A stretch of DNA of 62,648 nucleotides from Polyangiaceae bacterium (GCA_025936115.1 JAICTZ010000042.1:1-62648), one strand, 5' to 3'; shown: positions 47,145 through 56,262, counted from the first letter of the stretch. Program-made: numbers and translations. Notes: generated by a model not told the origin, from the sequence alone.

Positions 47145-49355
47145 GTGGTCTCGAAGCGGTCGGAACCAAGCCACGCGCTGCCGAGGTTCGCGGGCTTCGT
47201 GTCGCTCGCGAGCCGGCTGGCGCTCTGGATCTTCGCGCTCGTGGCCGGCGTATCGCTCGTCGTCGCCTTTCAGCTGACCGGACGCGAACACGACCACTAC
47301 GTCGCTTCGAAGGAGCGCGCCGGGCGCATGCTGACGGAGCTCTTCGCGGCGTCGATCGCGCCCGCGCTCGATTTCGCGGACCAGGACGCGCTCACCGCGT
47401 CGCTCGGCATGCTGTCGCAAAATCCCGAGGTAGTGGACGCCGCGATATGGTCCGCCCTGGGTGACAAGCCGCTCGCCGAGCTCCACCCGAACCCCAAGCG
47501 AAGCGCGCGCGGGCGCGACCCCGGCGTGGAGCTCGGCTCCGATCACATCGACATCGCCGTGCTCGCGAAAACCCCCACGGGCAAGGCGCTCGGTTCGGCG
47601 TGGGTTCGCGTGTCGCTCGCCCAGGAAAATGCGGCGTTCGCCGCCGTGCGGCGCCGGATCTTCTGGCTCGCGTTCGTGCTCTCCGCGCTCATCGCCGGGC
47701 TGCTCGTCGCGATGCTGCGGCGCACCATCATCTCACCGCTCGCAGCGCTCGAGCGCGCGGCGCAGCGGCTAGCGCGCGGCGGCGTCGTCGAGCTCGGCGA
47801 GCTGCGGCGCGACGAGGTCGGACGGCTCGGCCATGCCTTCAATCACATGGCGCGCGTGATTCGCGAGCGCGAAGAGCGCATCGTCGCCGTCAACGGCCGC
47901 TTGCAGGGGCTGCTCGACCACATGCGGCAAGCCATCGTCGTCTTCGACGGCGAGGGACACCTCGCGACTGAACGCTCTCGCTTCGCACACGAGCTCTTCG
48001 GCGACGCCTTCGGATCGCACACGGACATCTGCGACCTGCTCTATCCTGTCGGACGCTCGCCCGAAGTCGAACGCGAGGCGTTCCGCACCTGGCTCGCAGA
48101 AGCGGGATCCATAGCGCCGGACGGCTTCGACGAGCTCTCCGAGCTCGCGCCGCGCGAAGTCAAAATCCGCCCGGAGAACGGCGAAGAACGGCTATTCGAG
48201 CTCGAATTTCGCGCCGTCGCGAGCGAGGACCGAAAGCCGCGCGTCATGCTGCTCGCTACCGACGTAACGTCGCAGCGCAGGCTCGAGCGCACCGCCGAGG
48301 CGAGCGAACGCGAGCACCAGAAGCAGCTCACGGCCATGCGGCGCCTTTTGGCCGGCGGCGGGCAAGTTTTCGTGCGCTTCCTCGCTTCGGCGCGCGAACG
48401 CCTGGACAGCGCGGTGCGCGAGCTCAGCGAGCGTCCATTCTTGAGCACGGAGATACTCGAAAACGTCTTCCGCTTCGTACACACCCTGCGCGCCGAAGCG
48501 CGCTCGTTCGATCTCGGGACGGTCGAACGCATCGCGCTCGCGCTCGAGCTCGAGCTCGCCGGTGCGCGTCCTGCGCCGGAGCAGTCCCCGGTGCGGGCAT
48601 CCGTCCGCAGCAAGATCTCGAGCGGCTGCGGCGAGCTCGGCCGCGAGCTTGCGACGGCCGAAGCGCTCTTCGTCGAAAGCTCACCCATCGGTCGCCGCGT
48701 GCTCGAACAAGTCACGGTCTCGCGCGAAGACGTGGCGGCGCTCGTTCGCCGCTACGGCGGCCAGAGCGACGAGCTCGGCGCGCTCGTCGCGCGGCTGGCG
48801 GCGCGGCCGTTCGGCGAGCTCCTGTCGGCGCTGCCGGACAGCGTCGAACGCTGGGCTGTCAAAGAAGGCAAGCGCGTGGAGCTGATCGTGAACGGGCGCG
48901 AGACGCTCGTTCCCGCCGAGCTCAGCGAGCGGCTCGGCGCTGCTCTCTCGCACCTCTTGCGCAACGCCGTCGCGCACGGCATCGAGCCGCCGCAGTACCG
49001 GCGCGAACACGGCAAGCGGGAGGCTGGCCGCATCGAAGTTACTTGCCGGCAAGGCGCTGCGGGCGTCGTCATCAGCGTGAGCGACGACGGTGCCGGCTTC
49101 GACGAGGACGCCCTGCGCGAAAAGTCGGGCACCTTCGAGCTCGGCGGGCACAACGTCGTCGAGCTCGCGTTCGCGGCGGGCGTTTCGACCCGCGAACGAC
49201 CCGACGACATGGCAGGCCACGGCGTGGGCCTCGGCGCCGTACGCGCCGAGCTCGGGAAGGCTCACTACCTCGTCAGTATTGGCTCGGAACGAGGAAAAGG
49301 GGTAACGGCACTCATTGAGCCCGAGCCGGCGAAAACGGGAGCGATTCATGGCTGA
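47145..49355 (+). CDS. Membrane CheA-like sensor histidine kinase
   Basis: 736 residues from a GTG start. TM1 about 24-43, a CHASE8-like extracytoplasmic domain (about 50-165, TELFAASIAPALDFADQDAL, LGMLSQNPEVVDAAIW), TM2 about 172-192, HAMP, a PAS-like region (about 255-385), then an HPt-like helix bundle with phosphoacceptor FRFVHTLRAEARSFDL. The ATPase domain has the CheA-type N-box SHLLRNAVAHGIEPP, DDGAGF and GHGVGLGAVRAEL. No CheW domain follows. So it is a one-piece transmembrane CheA variant, likely sensing with the divergent YfiR/TonB receptor. Overlaps the receiver gene by 8 bp. Confidence 0.88.
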   Translation: MVSKRSEPSHALPRFAGFVSLASRLALWIFALVAGVSLVVAFQLTGREHDHYVASKERAGRMLTELFAASIAPALDFADQDALTASLGMLSQNPEVVDAAIWSALGDKPLAELHPNPKRSARGRDPGVELGSDHIDIAVLAKTPTGKALGSAWVRVSLAQENAAFAAVRRRIFWLAFVLSALIAGLLVAMLRRTIISPLAALERAAQRLARGGVVELGELRRDEVGRLGHAFNHMARVIREREERIVAVNGRLQGLLDHMRQAIVVFDGEGHLATERSRFAHELFGDAFGSHTDICDLLYPVGRSPEVEREAFRTWLAEAGSIAPDGFDELSELAPREVKIRPENGEERLFELEFRAVASEDRKPRVMLLATDVTSQRRLERTAEASEREHQKQLTAMRRLLAGGGQVFVRFLASARERLDSAVRELSERPFLSTEILENVFRFVHTLRAEARSFDLGTVERIALALELELAGARPAPEQSPVRASVRSKISSGCGELGRELATAEALFVESSPIGRRVLEQVTVSREDVAALVRRYGGQSDELGALVARLAARPFGELLSALPDSVERWAVKEGKRVELIVNGRETLVPAELSERLGAALSHLLRNAVAHGIEPPQYRREHGKREAGRIEVTCRQGAAGVVISVSDDGAGFDEDALREKSGTFELGGHNVVELAFAAGVSTRERPDDMAGHGVGLGAVRAELGKAHYLVSIGSERGKGVTALIEPEPAKTGAIHG

Positions 49356-49770
49356 GCAACCACTCATCGTCGTCATCGACGACAGCGAGATCATCCTCGA
49401 ACGGATCAAGACGCGGCTCGAAGCCGAGCAGTACCGGGTGGTCACGACGGCACAGATCGTGGGTGCGGCACGCCTGCTTCGCGGCGCCAATCTCGTCATT
49501 CTCGATTGGCACATGCCGGGCATGACTGGGGGCGACGTGCTCGCCTCGCTCCGAGCGGCCTGTGAAAAATCGCAAAAGCGCCCGCTCTTCTACCTTTATA
49601 CGTCCGATCCAACGGTCGCCGCCGCCGCCAAAAACACCGGGTTCGACGGATCCTTCATCAACAAGGGCGACGACGATTCGCTCGCGCAGCAGGTCGGGGC
49701 CGCGATTCGGATCGCCAAGCTGAAGGCTCGCGGTAGCGGCACCAGGCCGCCAAGATCCGGACGTCCTTAG
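49348..49770 (+). CDS. Stand-alone response-regulator receiver protein
   Basis: 140 residues from ATG 49348, inside the 3' end of the kinase gene (8-bp overlap). Receiver domain with acidic pair VVIDDSEIIL, phosphoacceptor Asp in VILDWHMPGMTGG and the conserved Lys in SFINKGDDDS; the last 20 residues are basic. No output domain, so CheY-like. Surely the cognate regulator of the CheA-like kinase. Translational coupling suggests matched expression. Confidence 0.93.
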   Translation: MAEQPLIVVIDDSEIILERIKTRLEAEQYRVVTTAQIVGAARLLRGANLVILDWHMPGMTGGDVLASLRAACEKSQKRPLFYLYTSDPTVAAAAKNTGFDGSFINKGDDDSLAQQVGAAIRIAKLKARGSGTRPPRSGRP

Positions 49771-49827
49771 GTTTTTATGAATTAACTGTTCTTCTGTTCA
49801 GTGGTCTGGTACCGAGGGGGGGAGGCC

Positions 49828-50175
49828 ATGACTGACGTCGTTTCCGCCGAGTCGTTCGCACCGTTTTACGACCGCACCGCCGCTGATGGCGCGCGCATCA
49901 CGCGTTACGCCGTCGCGCTCGATGAGATCCCAGCCGACTTCTTTGCCGATCCCGACGGGATCTGGAGCTTCGAAGGGCTGGCTGAAGCTGCCGGCTTCGC
50001 GCTCGACGCGGGCGTGGCGATTGGCGCGCTCCGGCGCTCGTTCAACGGTCATCCGGCGGGCTCGGCCGTGGTCACGTTGAATGCCGCAGCCCGGCCGTAC
50101 GTCGCCGTGATCGAGTGTCCGATCGCTTTCACTTGCAGCGACGAGGAGCCCAAGCACGCCGCGTCTGCTGCGTGA
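49828..50175 (+). CDS. Hypothetical protein
   Basis: 115 residues from ATG 49828, chosen over an in-frame GTG at 49801 because a strong GGGGGAGG box lies just upstream. Acidic, with no signal peptide or membrane helix: FAPFYDRTAADGARITRYAV, WSFEGLAEAAGFALDAGVAI. No family was recognised. The 58 bp upstream contain an AT-rich stretch (TTTTTATGAATTAACTGTTC), unusual for this genome and a likely promoter. Convergent with trpS. Confidence 0.55.
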   Translation: MTDVVSAESFAPFYDRTAADGARITRYAVALDEIPADFFADPDGIWSFEGLAEAAGFALDAGVAIGALRRSFNGHPAGSAVVTLNAAARPYVAVIECPIAFTCSDEEPKHAASAA

Positions 50176-50256
50176 GCCGACTTGGGGGGCGCCGCGGCGG
50201 CGAGGGGGATCGCGCGCCGGGGCGGAGCGCGACGTCGTCGCGGCGCCTTCTCGCTC

Positions 50257-51369
50257 TCAATCGAGGCCGTGATCCATGTTCATGGCTTTTCGCACCTGCG
50301 TCAGCGTGACTGCGGCCTCTTCGCGCGCGCGTTCGACGCCTTTTCGCAATACCTCGAGCACGTACGCGGGATCGGCTGCGTAGCGCGCACGGCGCTCGCG
50401 GATGGGCGTCAGGTATTGGTTCAGCGTTTCGGTGAGCACGGCTTTGAGCTTGCCGCCGCCGCCCTCCCCGATGCGCTCGGCGACCGCCTCCGGCGCTTCC
50501 CCGGTGCAAATGGCGATGAGCCGCAAGAGGTTCGCGACCTCGGGCCGCTGCTGCGGATCGTAAGTGATGTTCCGATCGGCGTCGGTCTTTGCGCCCTTGA
50601 TGACGCGGGCCGTCTCGTCCGCCGTCATTTTGAGCATGATGCTGTTGCCGCGGCTCTTGCTCATTTTTTGGCCGTCGGTGCCGAGCACGACGGGCAAGTC
50701 GCTGAGTAAGGCGTCGGGCACCGGGAAGACCGGCGACTTCGCCGCGAAGCGCTCGTTGAAGCGGCGGGCGATCTTGCGCGTGAGCTCGAGGTGCGGCAGC
50801 TGATCGCGCCCCACGGGCACCACGTTACCCTTGCAGAACAGAATGTCTGCGGCTTGGTGGATCGGGTACGTGTACATGAGCGCGTTCACTTGCCTGAGCC
50901 CGGCCGCTCGGATCTCGTCCTTGACCGTGGGATTGCGGTCGAGCTCCGCCGTGGTCACGAGCGACATGAACGGCAGGAGCAATTGATTGAGCTCCGGGAC
51001 GTGGCTATGGCTGAAGAAGAACGTGCGGCCGTTCGAGGGCTCGAGCCCGGACGCGAGGTAGTCGAGAATCACCTCGCGCACGTTTTGACCCACGGCGTCC
51101 GCGGTATCGCGATCGGTGAGCACCTGGTAATCGGCGATCACGATGAACGTGGTCACACCGAGGTTTTGAATCCGCACGCGGTTCGCCACGGTGCCGAACA
51201 GGTGCCCGATGTGCAGGGGCCCGGTCGGCCGCTCGCCCGTGAGCACGCGATATTTCGCGGGATGTTGCGGCAAGTCCGCCCAGAGCGCCTGGCTGCGGCG
51301 CGCCGACTCCTTGAACGTGGCGGACTCGAACTCCACGTCTTCCGCATCGACCTCGAACTTCTCTTCCAT
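50257..51369 (-). CDS. trpS: Tryptophanyl-tRNA synthetase
   Basis: 370 residues from ATG 51369 (MEEKFEVDAEDVEF); 10 codons upstream are open but unneeded. Class I motifs HIGH in GPLHIGHLFGTV and KMSKS in GQKMSKSRGNSI; YPIHQAADILFCKG and PVGRDQLPHLELTRKIA are typical of bacterial TrpRS. Charges tRNA-Trp in the cytoplasm. An attC-like half element lies 34 bp upstream (51404-51430); see findings. Confidence 0.96.
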   Translation of the reverse strand: MEEKFEVDAEDVEFESATFKESARRSQALWADLPQHPAKYRVLTGERPTGPLHIGHLFGTVANRVRIQNLGVTTFIVIADYQVLTDRDTADAVGQNVREVILDYLASGLEPSNGRTFFFSHSHVPELNQLLLPFMSLVTTAELDRNPTVKDEIRAAGLRQVNALMYTYPIHQAADILFCKGNVVPVGRDQLPHLELTRKIARRFNERFAAKSPVFPVPDALLSDLPVVLGTDGQKMSKSRGNSIMLKMTADETARVIKGAKTDADRNITYDPQQRPEVANLLRLIAICTGEAPEAVAERIGEGGGGKLKAVLTETLNQYLTPIRERRARYAADPAYVLEVLRKGVERAREEAAVTLTQVRKAMNMDHGLD

Positions 51370-51449
51370 CGGGTGCTCTCTTCGCTCAGGCGCGCGCAAC
51401 TTACCAGGTTCTAGCGGCGCGACGCGAGCACGGCCGCCGGCCGCGACGA

Positions 51450-51818
51450 CTACGTCGCTTCGCCGAGCCTGCCCGTGAAGACCAAGAGCAACCCGATGCG
51501 ACCGCTCGCGTCGATCTCGCCGGCGTCCAAAAATTCGCGGCTCGTCCCGTCACGCCGGTCGATCGACGAGCGGTAGCGAAACGTGGTCGTCCCCGCGTCG
51601 AGGGCGCTCGTCATGCGCACGCCCAAAAGTGTCGGATCCGCGAGGAAGCTCGTCATGAATTCGGCAAGCGCCGCACGCCCCCGAATCTCGCTGCGCGGCG
51701 CGACGACGCGACCCTCGACCGCAAAGCAAGCCTCGAGCATTTGCGCCCGGACGGCGCTATCAGGTTCGCTCCAAGCCCGGACGTAGGTAGCTACGGCCCT
51801 CTCGACTGCACTCGGCAT
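51450..51818 (-). CDS. NTF2/SnoaL-like protein
   Basis: 122 residues from ATG 51818 (MPSAVERAVATYVRAW). A single cone-fold domain: YVRAWSEPDSAVRAQMLEAC, AALAEFMTSFLADP, then TTTFRYRSSIDRRDGTSREF. Known of the family: small-molecule binding or isomerase-type proteins; no catalytic His-Asp pair is obvious. It starts 54 bp after the end of the LDLa lipoprotein gene on the same strand. Confidence 0.7.
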   Translation of the reverse strand: MPSAVERAVATYVRAWSEPDSAVRAQMLEACFAVEGRVVAPRSEIRGRAALAEFMTSFLADPTLLGVRMTSALDAGTTTFRYRSSIDRRDGTSREFLDAGEIDASGRIGLLLVFTGRLGEAT

Positions 51819-51872
51819 GGCGGTCGAGTACCACTCGCGTGCCGTCGCTGCCAACAGCACCGCGCGTGGGCG

Positions 51873-52505
51873 TCAGTTGCACGTCAGGAACGCGCAGTCG
51901 ATCTCGTCGTCGCCGTCCGGGCAATCTGGCACGGCGTTGCATTGTCTGTCCGCCGGCAGACTCTCGCCGTCGGCGCAAATGAACATGGGACCGTCCGGGC
52001 AGTCGTGCTCGTCTTCGCCTCCAGCGCAGTCCTTCACGTTGTCACACTGCCAGCTCGCGGGGACGGAGAGGCCGTCGTCACAGATGAAGTAGCCCTGGGT
52101 GCAGTCGTCTTCGTCGTCACCGTTCGGGCAATCCTGGACCCCGTCGCACTGACGACGCGCGTCGATCTCCGTGCCCTCGTTGCAGACGAACGGGGGCGGC
52201 GGCAGCATCTGGCACTCGTTGAGGCAGCCCGAGTAGCTGTTGAACGCATTGCCGCAGTACCAGGCCTTGATCTGCTTGCACGTGGCCTTTCCCATGCAGT
52301 CCGACACGCACGGCAGCAACGGGTCGTCGTCCGCGCAGCCCGAAAGACGCTTGCCGGCGATCACCTCGCAATCGATCAAGCGTTGCACCCAGCGGTCGCA
52401 CGTCGCCGTCTGCGTGGCCTTGGCCGGAGGAGCGTCATCGGCGGAGCAGGCCACTGCCAGAGCGATGTACATTCCCGAGAGCGTCCAAGCCAAAATCGTT
52501 CGCAT
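51873..52505 (-). CDS. Lipoprotein with three LDL-receptor class A-like repeats
   Basis: 210 residues from ATG 52505, opening into a lipoprotein signal with lipobox LAVAC (Cys 20). A Cys-rich domain (about 36-100, 10 Cys) is followed by three LDLa-like repeats at about 106-135, 140-169 and 175-204, each of the form F-x-C-x-x-G, then C-D/N, DC and a DE pair before the last C. Each repeat keeps the acidic calcium cage but has four cysteines instead of the six in animal LDLa. Exposed on the cell surface or in the periplasm; the ligand is unknown. LDLa modules are rare in bacteria. Confidence 0.8.
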   Translation of the reverse strand: MRTILAWTLSGMYIALAVACSADDAPPAKATQTATCDRWVQRLIDCEVIAGKRLSGCADDDPLLPCVSDCMGKATCKQIKAWYCGNAFNSYSGCLNECQMLPPPPFVCNEGTEIDARRQCDGVQDCPNGDDEDDCTQGYFICDDGLSVPASWQCDNVKDCAGGEDEHDCPDGPMFICADGESLPADRQCNAVPDCPDGDDEIDCAFLTCN

Positions 52506-52633
52506 CGCCAATCCTTCGCGGGCGGCCGGAGGCCGGGGAAGAGCTACTTGCCAAGCTAACTCAATGCCCACAGCCCCGCGACGCGTTCGCACGCGGGCCA
52601 GACGCGCTACGAGTCCGCCTTGCCTGCCACCTT

Positions 52634-53275
52634 CTAGCGTGGTGCGAACGCCGCCACCTGCCTGAGATGACGCTCGATGTGGGGCAGAACCTCGAGCGCG
52701 TGCGTACTCACGAGATCGTGTGCGCCGCCCGCAATGACGACGAGCTCCGCGTTCGGGAGCAGTTCCGCGAGGCGGCGTCCGACGGCCACAGGACTAATTT
52801 CGTCGGCGTCGCCCCAGAGCAGGAGTGTGGGTACGGCGACGTGCCGCAGCATTGCGCTGATGTCGTCGCGTGCGTCGAGGAACCAGCGCGGCACGCCTGG
52901 ATTTTCGCGCGCGAATTGCGGCCGCCAATCCGAGGCGCCGAGTGCCGCGACGTCGATGCCGCCCGAGGTGACCGAGAGCACCAACCCGCGCACGAGCGCA
53001 GGCGCCGACAAGCATGCACGCAGCGCAATCAGACCGCCCATGGATTGACCCAAGAGCATCGTCGGCGCGGTGATCTCGGCCGTCACTCGGCGCACGAGGT
53101 CGTCGAGGCCGTGCACCGTGGGATCGGCGGGAGCTCCACCGAATCCCGGCCAGGTGACGAACTGCCGTGTGCCCGCGTGCGACAGCCCGCGCGCGATCGG
53201 CTCCCACACCTCGGTCTTCCCGGCCGCGCCCGGCAGGAAAATGAGCTGCTCCACGGTTCCTGCACGGCTCTGCAC
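52634..53275 (-). CDS. Alpha/beta hydrolase
   Basis: 213 residues. Oxyanion region LIFLPGAAGKTEVWEPIARG, nucleophile elbow GQSMGGLIAL, acid GDADEISPVAVG and catalytic His in IAGGAHDLVSTHAL. Complete triad, short lid. No signal peptide. Known: esterase, lactonase or similar; the substrate cannot be read. GTG start at 53275. No operon partner is certain. Confidence 0.85.
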   Translation of the reverse strand: MQSRAGTVEQLIFLPGAAGKTEVWEPIARGLSHAGTRQFVTWPGFGGAPADPTVHGLDDLVRRVTAEITAPTMLLGQSMGGLIALRACLSAPALVRGLVLSVTSGGIDVAALGASDWRPQFARENPGVPRWFLDARDDISAMLRHVAVPTLLLWGDADEISPVAVGRRLAELLPNAELVVIAGGAHDLVSTHALEVLPHIERHLRQVAAFAPR

Positions 53276-53358
53276 GACGCCGGTTCAACCGTATCAGAAC
53301 GGCGCCGCATTGAGCGAGCGAAGCATCGCTCAGCCGCGACTGACCACAACGACCGGTA

Positions 53359-54048
53359 CTACGCCCCAAGCGGCTTCAGAGCGACCGCGAGTTCGCCCAC
53401 GTCCGCTAGCTCGCAAACGTCGCCGTGCGCCATGATCACGCGCCGAACGTCGTTTTCGAGCACGCGCCGCAGGCTAGCGCCGAGCGCGGCGCGATCCTTC
53501 GCCCACCATCGCCACAGTCGATTGGTCCCGAACCGCTGCCAGACGCCCAAGCCTCGATAGAGCAAACGACTCGGCAGGTTCGGTTCAGCGCGAATGTTGA
53601 AGAGCAGGTCGGTGCAAATCAGCGAGCTCGAGGGTGCGTGAAAGAAGACGTGCTCGTTCCAGAGCGGCGCTCCACGCAAAAGGACCGCGTCGAGGTCGCC
53701 CTGCCAGGGTGCGCCCTCGGCAAGCTCCGCGTCGAACGGGATTGCCTTACACTTCTCACGCAATCCCGGCGCACCCCACAGCGTCGCGCGCGCGTACCGC
53801 GTTTTTGCGTCGTGCGCGAACCGATAATGGAATCGATTGGGCGCCACGATGTCCCGCACGCTGCCGAGCTCTGCCAGCTTGTCAGCCAGCTCGTCAGTGA
53901 TCGGGACCGGAGAATGTAGCCACAGCGCACCGCCCGCACGCCGCACTATCGTCATACGCATGCGCAGGCGCATGCCGCCTTCCTGACGGAAGTGCTCCAC
54001 TTCCCAAATCTCGGCAGCGAGCTCACGTAGCGTCGTTGTCTCGTCCAT
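53359..54048 (-). CDS. DUF4336 metallo-beta-lactamase-like protein
   Basis: 229 residues. The DUF4336 pattern is visible: VRRAGGALWLHSPVPITDEL, LAELGSVRDIVAPNRFHYRF, FFHAPSSSLICTDLLFNI and a C-terminal VRRVIMAHGDVCE. The fold is related to metallo-beta-lactamases, but the HxHxDH metal box is absent, as in the family. Function unknown. 42 bp after the hypothetical gene at 54091 on the same strand. Confidence 0.8.
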   Translation of the reverse strand: MDETTTLRELAAEIWEVEHFRQEGGMRLRMRMTIVRRAGGALWLHSPVPITDELADKLAELGSVRDIVAPNRFHYRFAHDAKTRYARATLWGAPGLREKCKAIPFDAELAEGAPWQGDLDAVLLRGAPLWNEHVFFHAPSSSLICTDLLFNIRAEPNLPSRLLYRGLGVWQRFGTNRLWRWWAKDRAALGASLRRVLENDVRRVIMAHGDVCELADVGELAVALKPLGA

Positions 54049-54090
54049 GCGGCGCGCGTCGACGCAAGATGAATGCCACGCGTGCCTGGC

Positions 54091-54720
54091 TCAGGGAGCG
54101 AGCGCGCGGCCTGCGGCCGCCAGCGCCGCGGCTGCCGCCAACTTCTGTTTGGCCTGCCACGGCGGGCCGAGCGAGCGACCCATTTGCTGTAAGAGCTCGT
54201 CGATTCGCGGCTGGCCGAGCGCTCGAGCTGCGTCATCGAAGACGCGCGCGCGGTCATACCAATGGACCGACCACTCGCGCTCCTCGCCGGCAATGGCGAG
54301 CGCTTTGCGGTACATCGCGGAGTCGGCCATGGTGTGCGCGCGATGGTCGGTGATGCGTGCCTCCGTGGTGGGAGGAAGCGTCGGTAATTCTCGGAGCGCG
54401 ATGGCTCCAATCCTCGCCGGCACTGCTCGAGCAAGCTCCGCTAGGCTCTGACGCGCGCCGCGCAGCGCGGCCTCACGCACCCGCTCCACGAGCACCACCA
54501 CGTCGGCGAGTGCGAGGGGGCGTGCTCCCGGAGTGTTCAAGTAGCGGCCCACCGCCCAGGATCCTTCATGATGGTACGGGTGCGTCGGCAGGCTGCCGTC
54601 CGTGAGGTCGACGCTGCGCCGATCGAGCACCTTGCCGCCGCGTGTGACCGTGACGAGCACGGCCGAATTGCCGTTCTCGGCCACACCGACCGTTGCGAGC
54701 TCGAGCTTCGTGTTCGCCAA
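54091..54720 (-). CDS. Hypothetical protein
   Basis: 209 residues, starting MANTKLELATVGVAENGNSA. An N-terminal beta region (AVLVTVTRGGKVLDRRSVDL) is followed by a long helical part (LADVVVLVERVREAALRGAR, ARVFDDAARALGQPRIDELL). No signal peptide, membrane helix or recognised motif. It starts 9 bp after the stop of the MetF-like gene, so probably co-transcribed with it and with the DUF4336 gene. Confidence 0.65.
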   Translation of the reverse strand: MANTKLELATVGVAENGNSAVLVTVTRGGKVLDRRSVDLTDGSLPTHPYHHEGSWAVGRYLNTPGARPLALADVVVLVERVREAALRGARQSLAELARAVPARIGAIALRELPTLPPTTEARITDHRAHTMADSAMYRKALAIAGEEREWSVHWYDRARVFDDAARALGQPRIDELLQQMGRSLGPPWQAKQKLAAAAALAAAGRALAP

Positions 54721-54729
54721 TCGTCGCTC

Positions 54730-55671
54730 CTACTCGTCGAGGCGAGCGCTCAGCCGGCGATAAAGCTCCACGGATGCGTCGATCTCTGACTTTCGAATCG
54801 AGACGCTCTCGACGTTGATGCCCAGGGGTAGGCGCTTTTCGCGCGCGTAGTGTTGCACGTCGAGAAATACGGTTTCACAGAGAGCGATGGAGCGCTCGAG
54901 CGTGTCGGTGGAGTGGCACAGCTCGTTTTCGAGCCAACGCGGGAACGAGATGCCGAGCCATTTCATGAACTCGAGCGTGCGCACGGACCCGCACGGGGAG
55001 AACGTGAGCACGACAGGAGCAGGCGGGCGGCCGCTCGCTTGCAGCGACAGTGCGTAGTCGGAGAGCAACGACTTGGTCGAGGCGGCGTCGTACACCGTTT
55101 GCGTGATGAAGAAGCGGCAGCCGCGATCCTGCTTGGCGAGCATGCGCTGATGCTCGTCTTGTTTCGCGAGGTGCCGCTCGGCGATCGCGATGCCGCCCAC
55201 CACGAGGTTCGGAGCGGCGCGCGCAAGCTCGTATGCTTCGTAGAGTGGCAAACCGCGCGTCTGCGCTCGACCCCTTGGTGCGCCGACGAAGACGGTGAAA
55301 CGCGGGTCGGCCTCTGTGCGCGCGTTCTCGAGCCAATGCAAGAACACTTCGTGCGGATGCGCACCCACGCAGCGGTACACGATCTTCGGGAGCGTGAGCT
55401 CGGCGAGTGCACCGTACGCGTAAACGTCGGGGCTGACCGTGGGCAGGAACGGGAACGGACGCGGTTCGTCGCTGCGTCCCGGTTCGTCTTGGATATCGTA
55501 GACGACCAACCCGTCAGGCTCGAGTTCACGCAGTCTCGCGCTTTGCTGAGCCGCGATCTCGCGCACGCGCTCGGCGTCGGACGCTGCCTTCGGCGGTGCG
55601 ATGCCGTAGAGCCGAATCCCGGCTAGGCCTCGCTCGATTTTTTCGAACAGTGCATGCGGCACGCTAGTCAC
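54730..55671 (-). CDS. MetF/methylenetetrahydrofolate reductase-family protein
   Basis: 313 residues. TIM-barrel MTHFR features: GIAPPKAASDAERVREIAAQ near the N terminus, VGGIAIAERHLAKQDEHQRM, then GCRFFITQTVYDA, the flavin-binding region of MetF. Genuine MetF makes 5-methyl-THF; this protein is divergent around the folate loop, so a paralogue with another substrate cannot be excluded. Lies in a minus-strand run with lspA upstream. Confidence 0.75.
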   Translation of the reverse strand: MTSVPHALFEKIERGLAGIRLYGIAPPKAASDAERVREIAAQQSARLRELEPDGLVVYDIQDEPGRSDEPRPFPFLPTVSPDVYAYGALAELTLPKIVYRCVGAHPHEVFLHWLENARTEADPRFTVFVGAPRGRAQTRGLPLYEAYELARAAPNLVVGGIAIAERHLAKQDEHQRMLAKQDRGCRFFITQTVYDAASTKSLLSDYALSLQASGRPPAPVVLTFSPCGSVRTLEFMKWLGISFPRWLENELCHSTDTLERSIALCETVFLDVQHYAREKRLPLGINVESVSIRKSEIDASVELYRRLSARLDE

Positions 55672-55752
55672 GGCTCGAGTCTATCAATGCAGCGCCCCAA
55701 GCCGGTCGACATCGTGAAGCATGCGTCCGTCCGCGGTCACCTCGCGGCTCCC

Positions 55753-56262
55753 TCACGAACCAGCGGTCGGCGGAGGCGCAGCGCCACTACGCGCGCCGGT
55801 CAAGACCCCGAACGCCAGCAGGAACAGGCCGAGGGTGACGTACGCGTCGGCGACGTTGAACACGGGCCAGTGGTACACGTGAACGAAATCCACGACGTAG
55901 CCGCGGACGACGCGGTCGAGGTAGTTCCCGATCGCGCCCGCCGTCACTAGGACGAGCGCCCAGTACCGCATGCGCGGCTGAGTGCGCGCTCGCAGCAGTA
56001 GCAGAGCGAGCGCGAGCACGGCAAGGCCGCCAAACACGAGCAACCCCGGCCTGCGGATCGTCTCCGGCACCCAGCGCAGGAGATTGAACGCAACGTCGGT
56101 GTTCTCGACGTAGCGCAACTCCACCGCACCGCGAATCAGCTCCAGGATGCCCCCGCCACCGAGCTGTGCACACGCCACGCCCTTCGTGGCGTGGTCGCAC
56201 CCCACGAGAAAGATCAATGAGCCGAACACTGCAAGCCGCGCGCTGAGCTTCACCATCGGCAT
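55753..56262 (-). CDS. lspA: Lipoprotein signal peptidase (signal peptidase II)
   Basis: 169 residues, four membrane segments. Conserved boxes: DHATKG near helix 1, YVENTDVAFNLL, and the catalytic Asp pair in GAIGNYLDRVVRGYVVDFVH and FNVADAYVTLG. Cleaves the signal peptide of diacylglyceryl-prolipoproteins in the inner membrane, which suits the many lipoproteins here. The first helix carries a Cys (VGCDHATKG). Spaced 81 bp from the MetF-like gene. Confidence 0.93.
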   Translation of the reverse strand: MPMVKLSARLAVFGSLIFLVGCDHATKGVACAQLGGGGILELIRGAVELRYVENTDVAFNLLRWVPETIRRPGLLVFGGLAVLALALLLLRARTQPRMRYWALVLVTAGAIGNYLDRVVRGYVVDFVHVYHWPVFNVADAYVTLGLFLLAFGVLTGARSGAAPPPTAGS

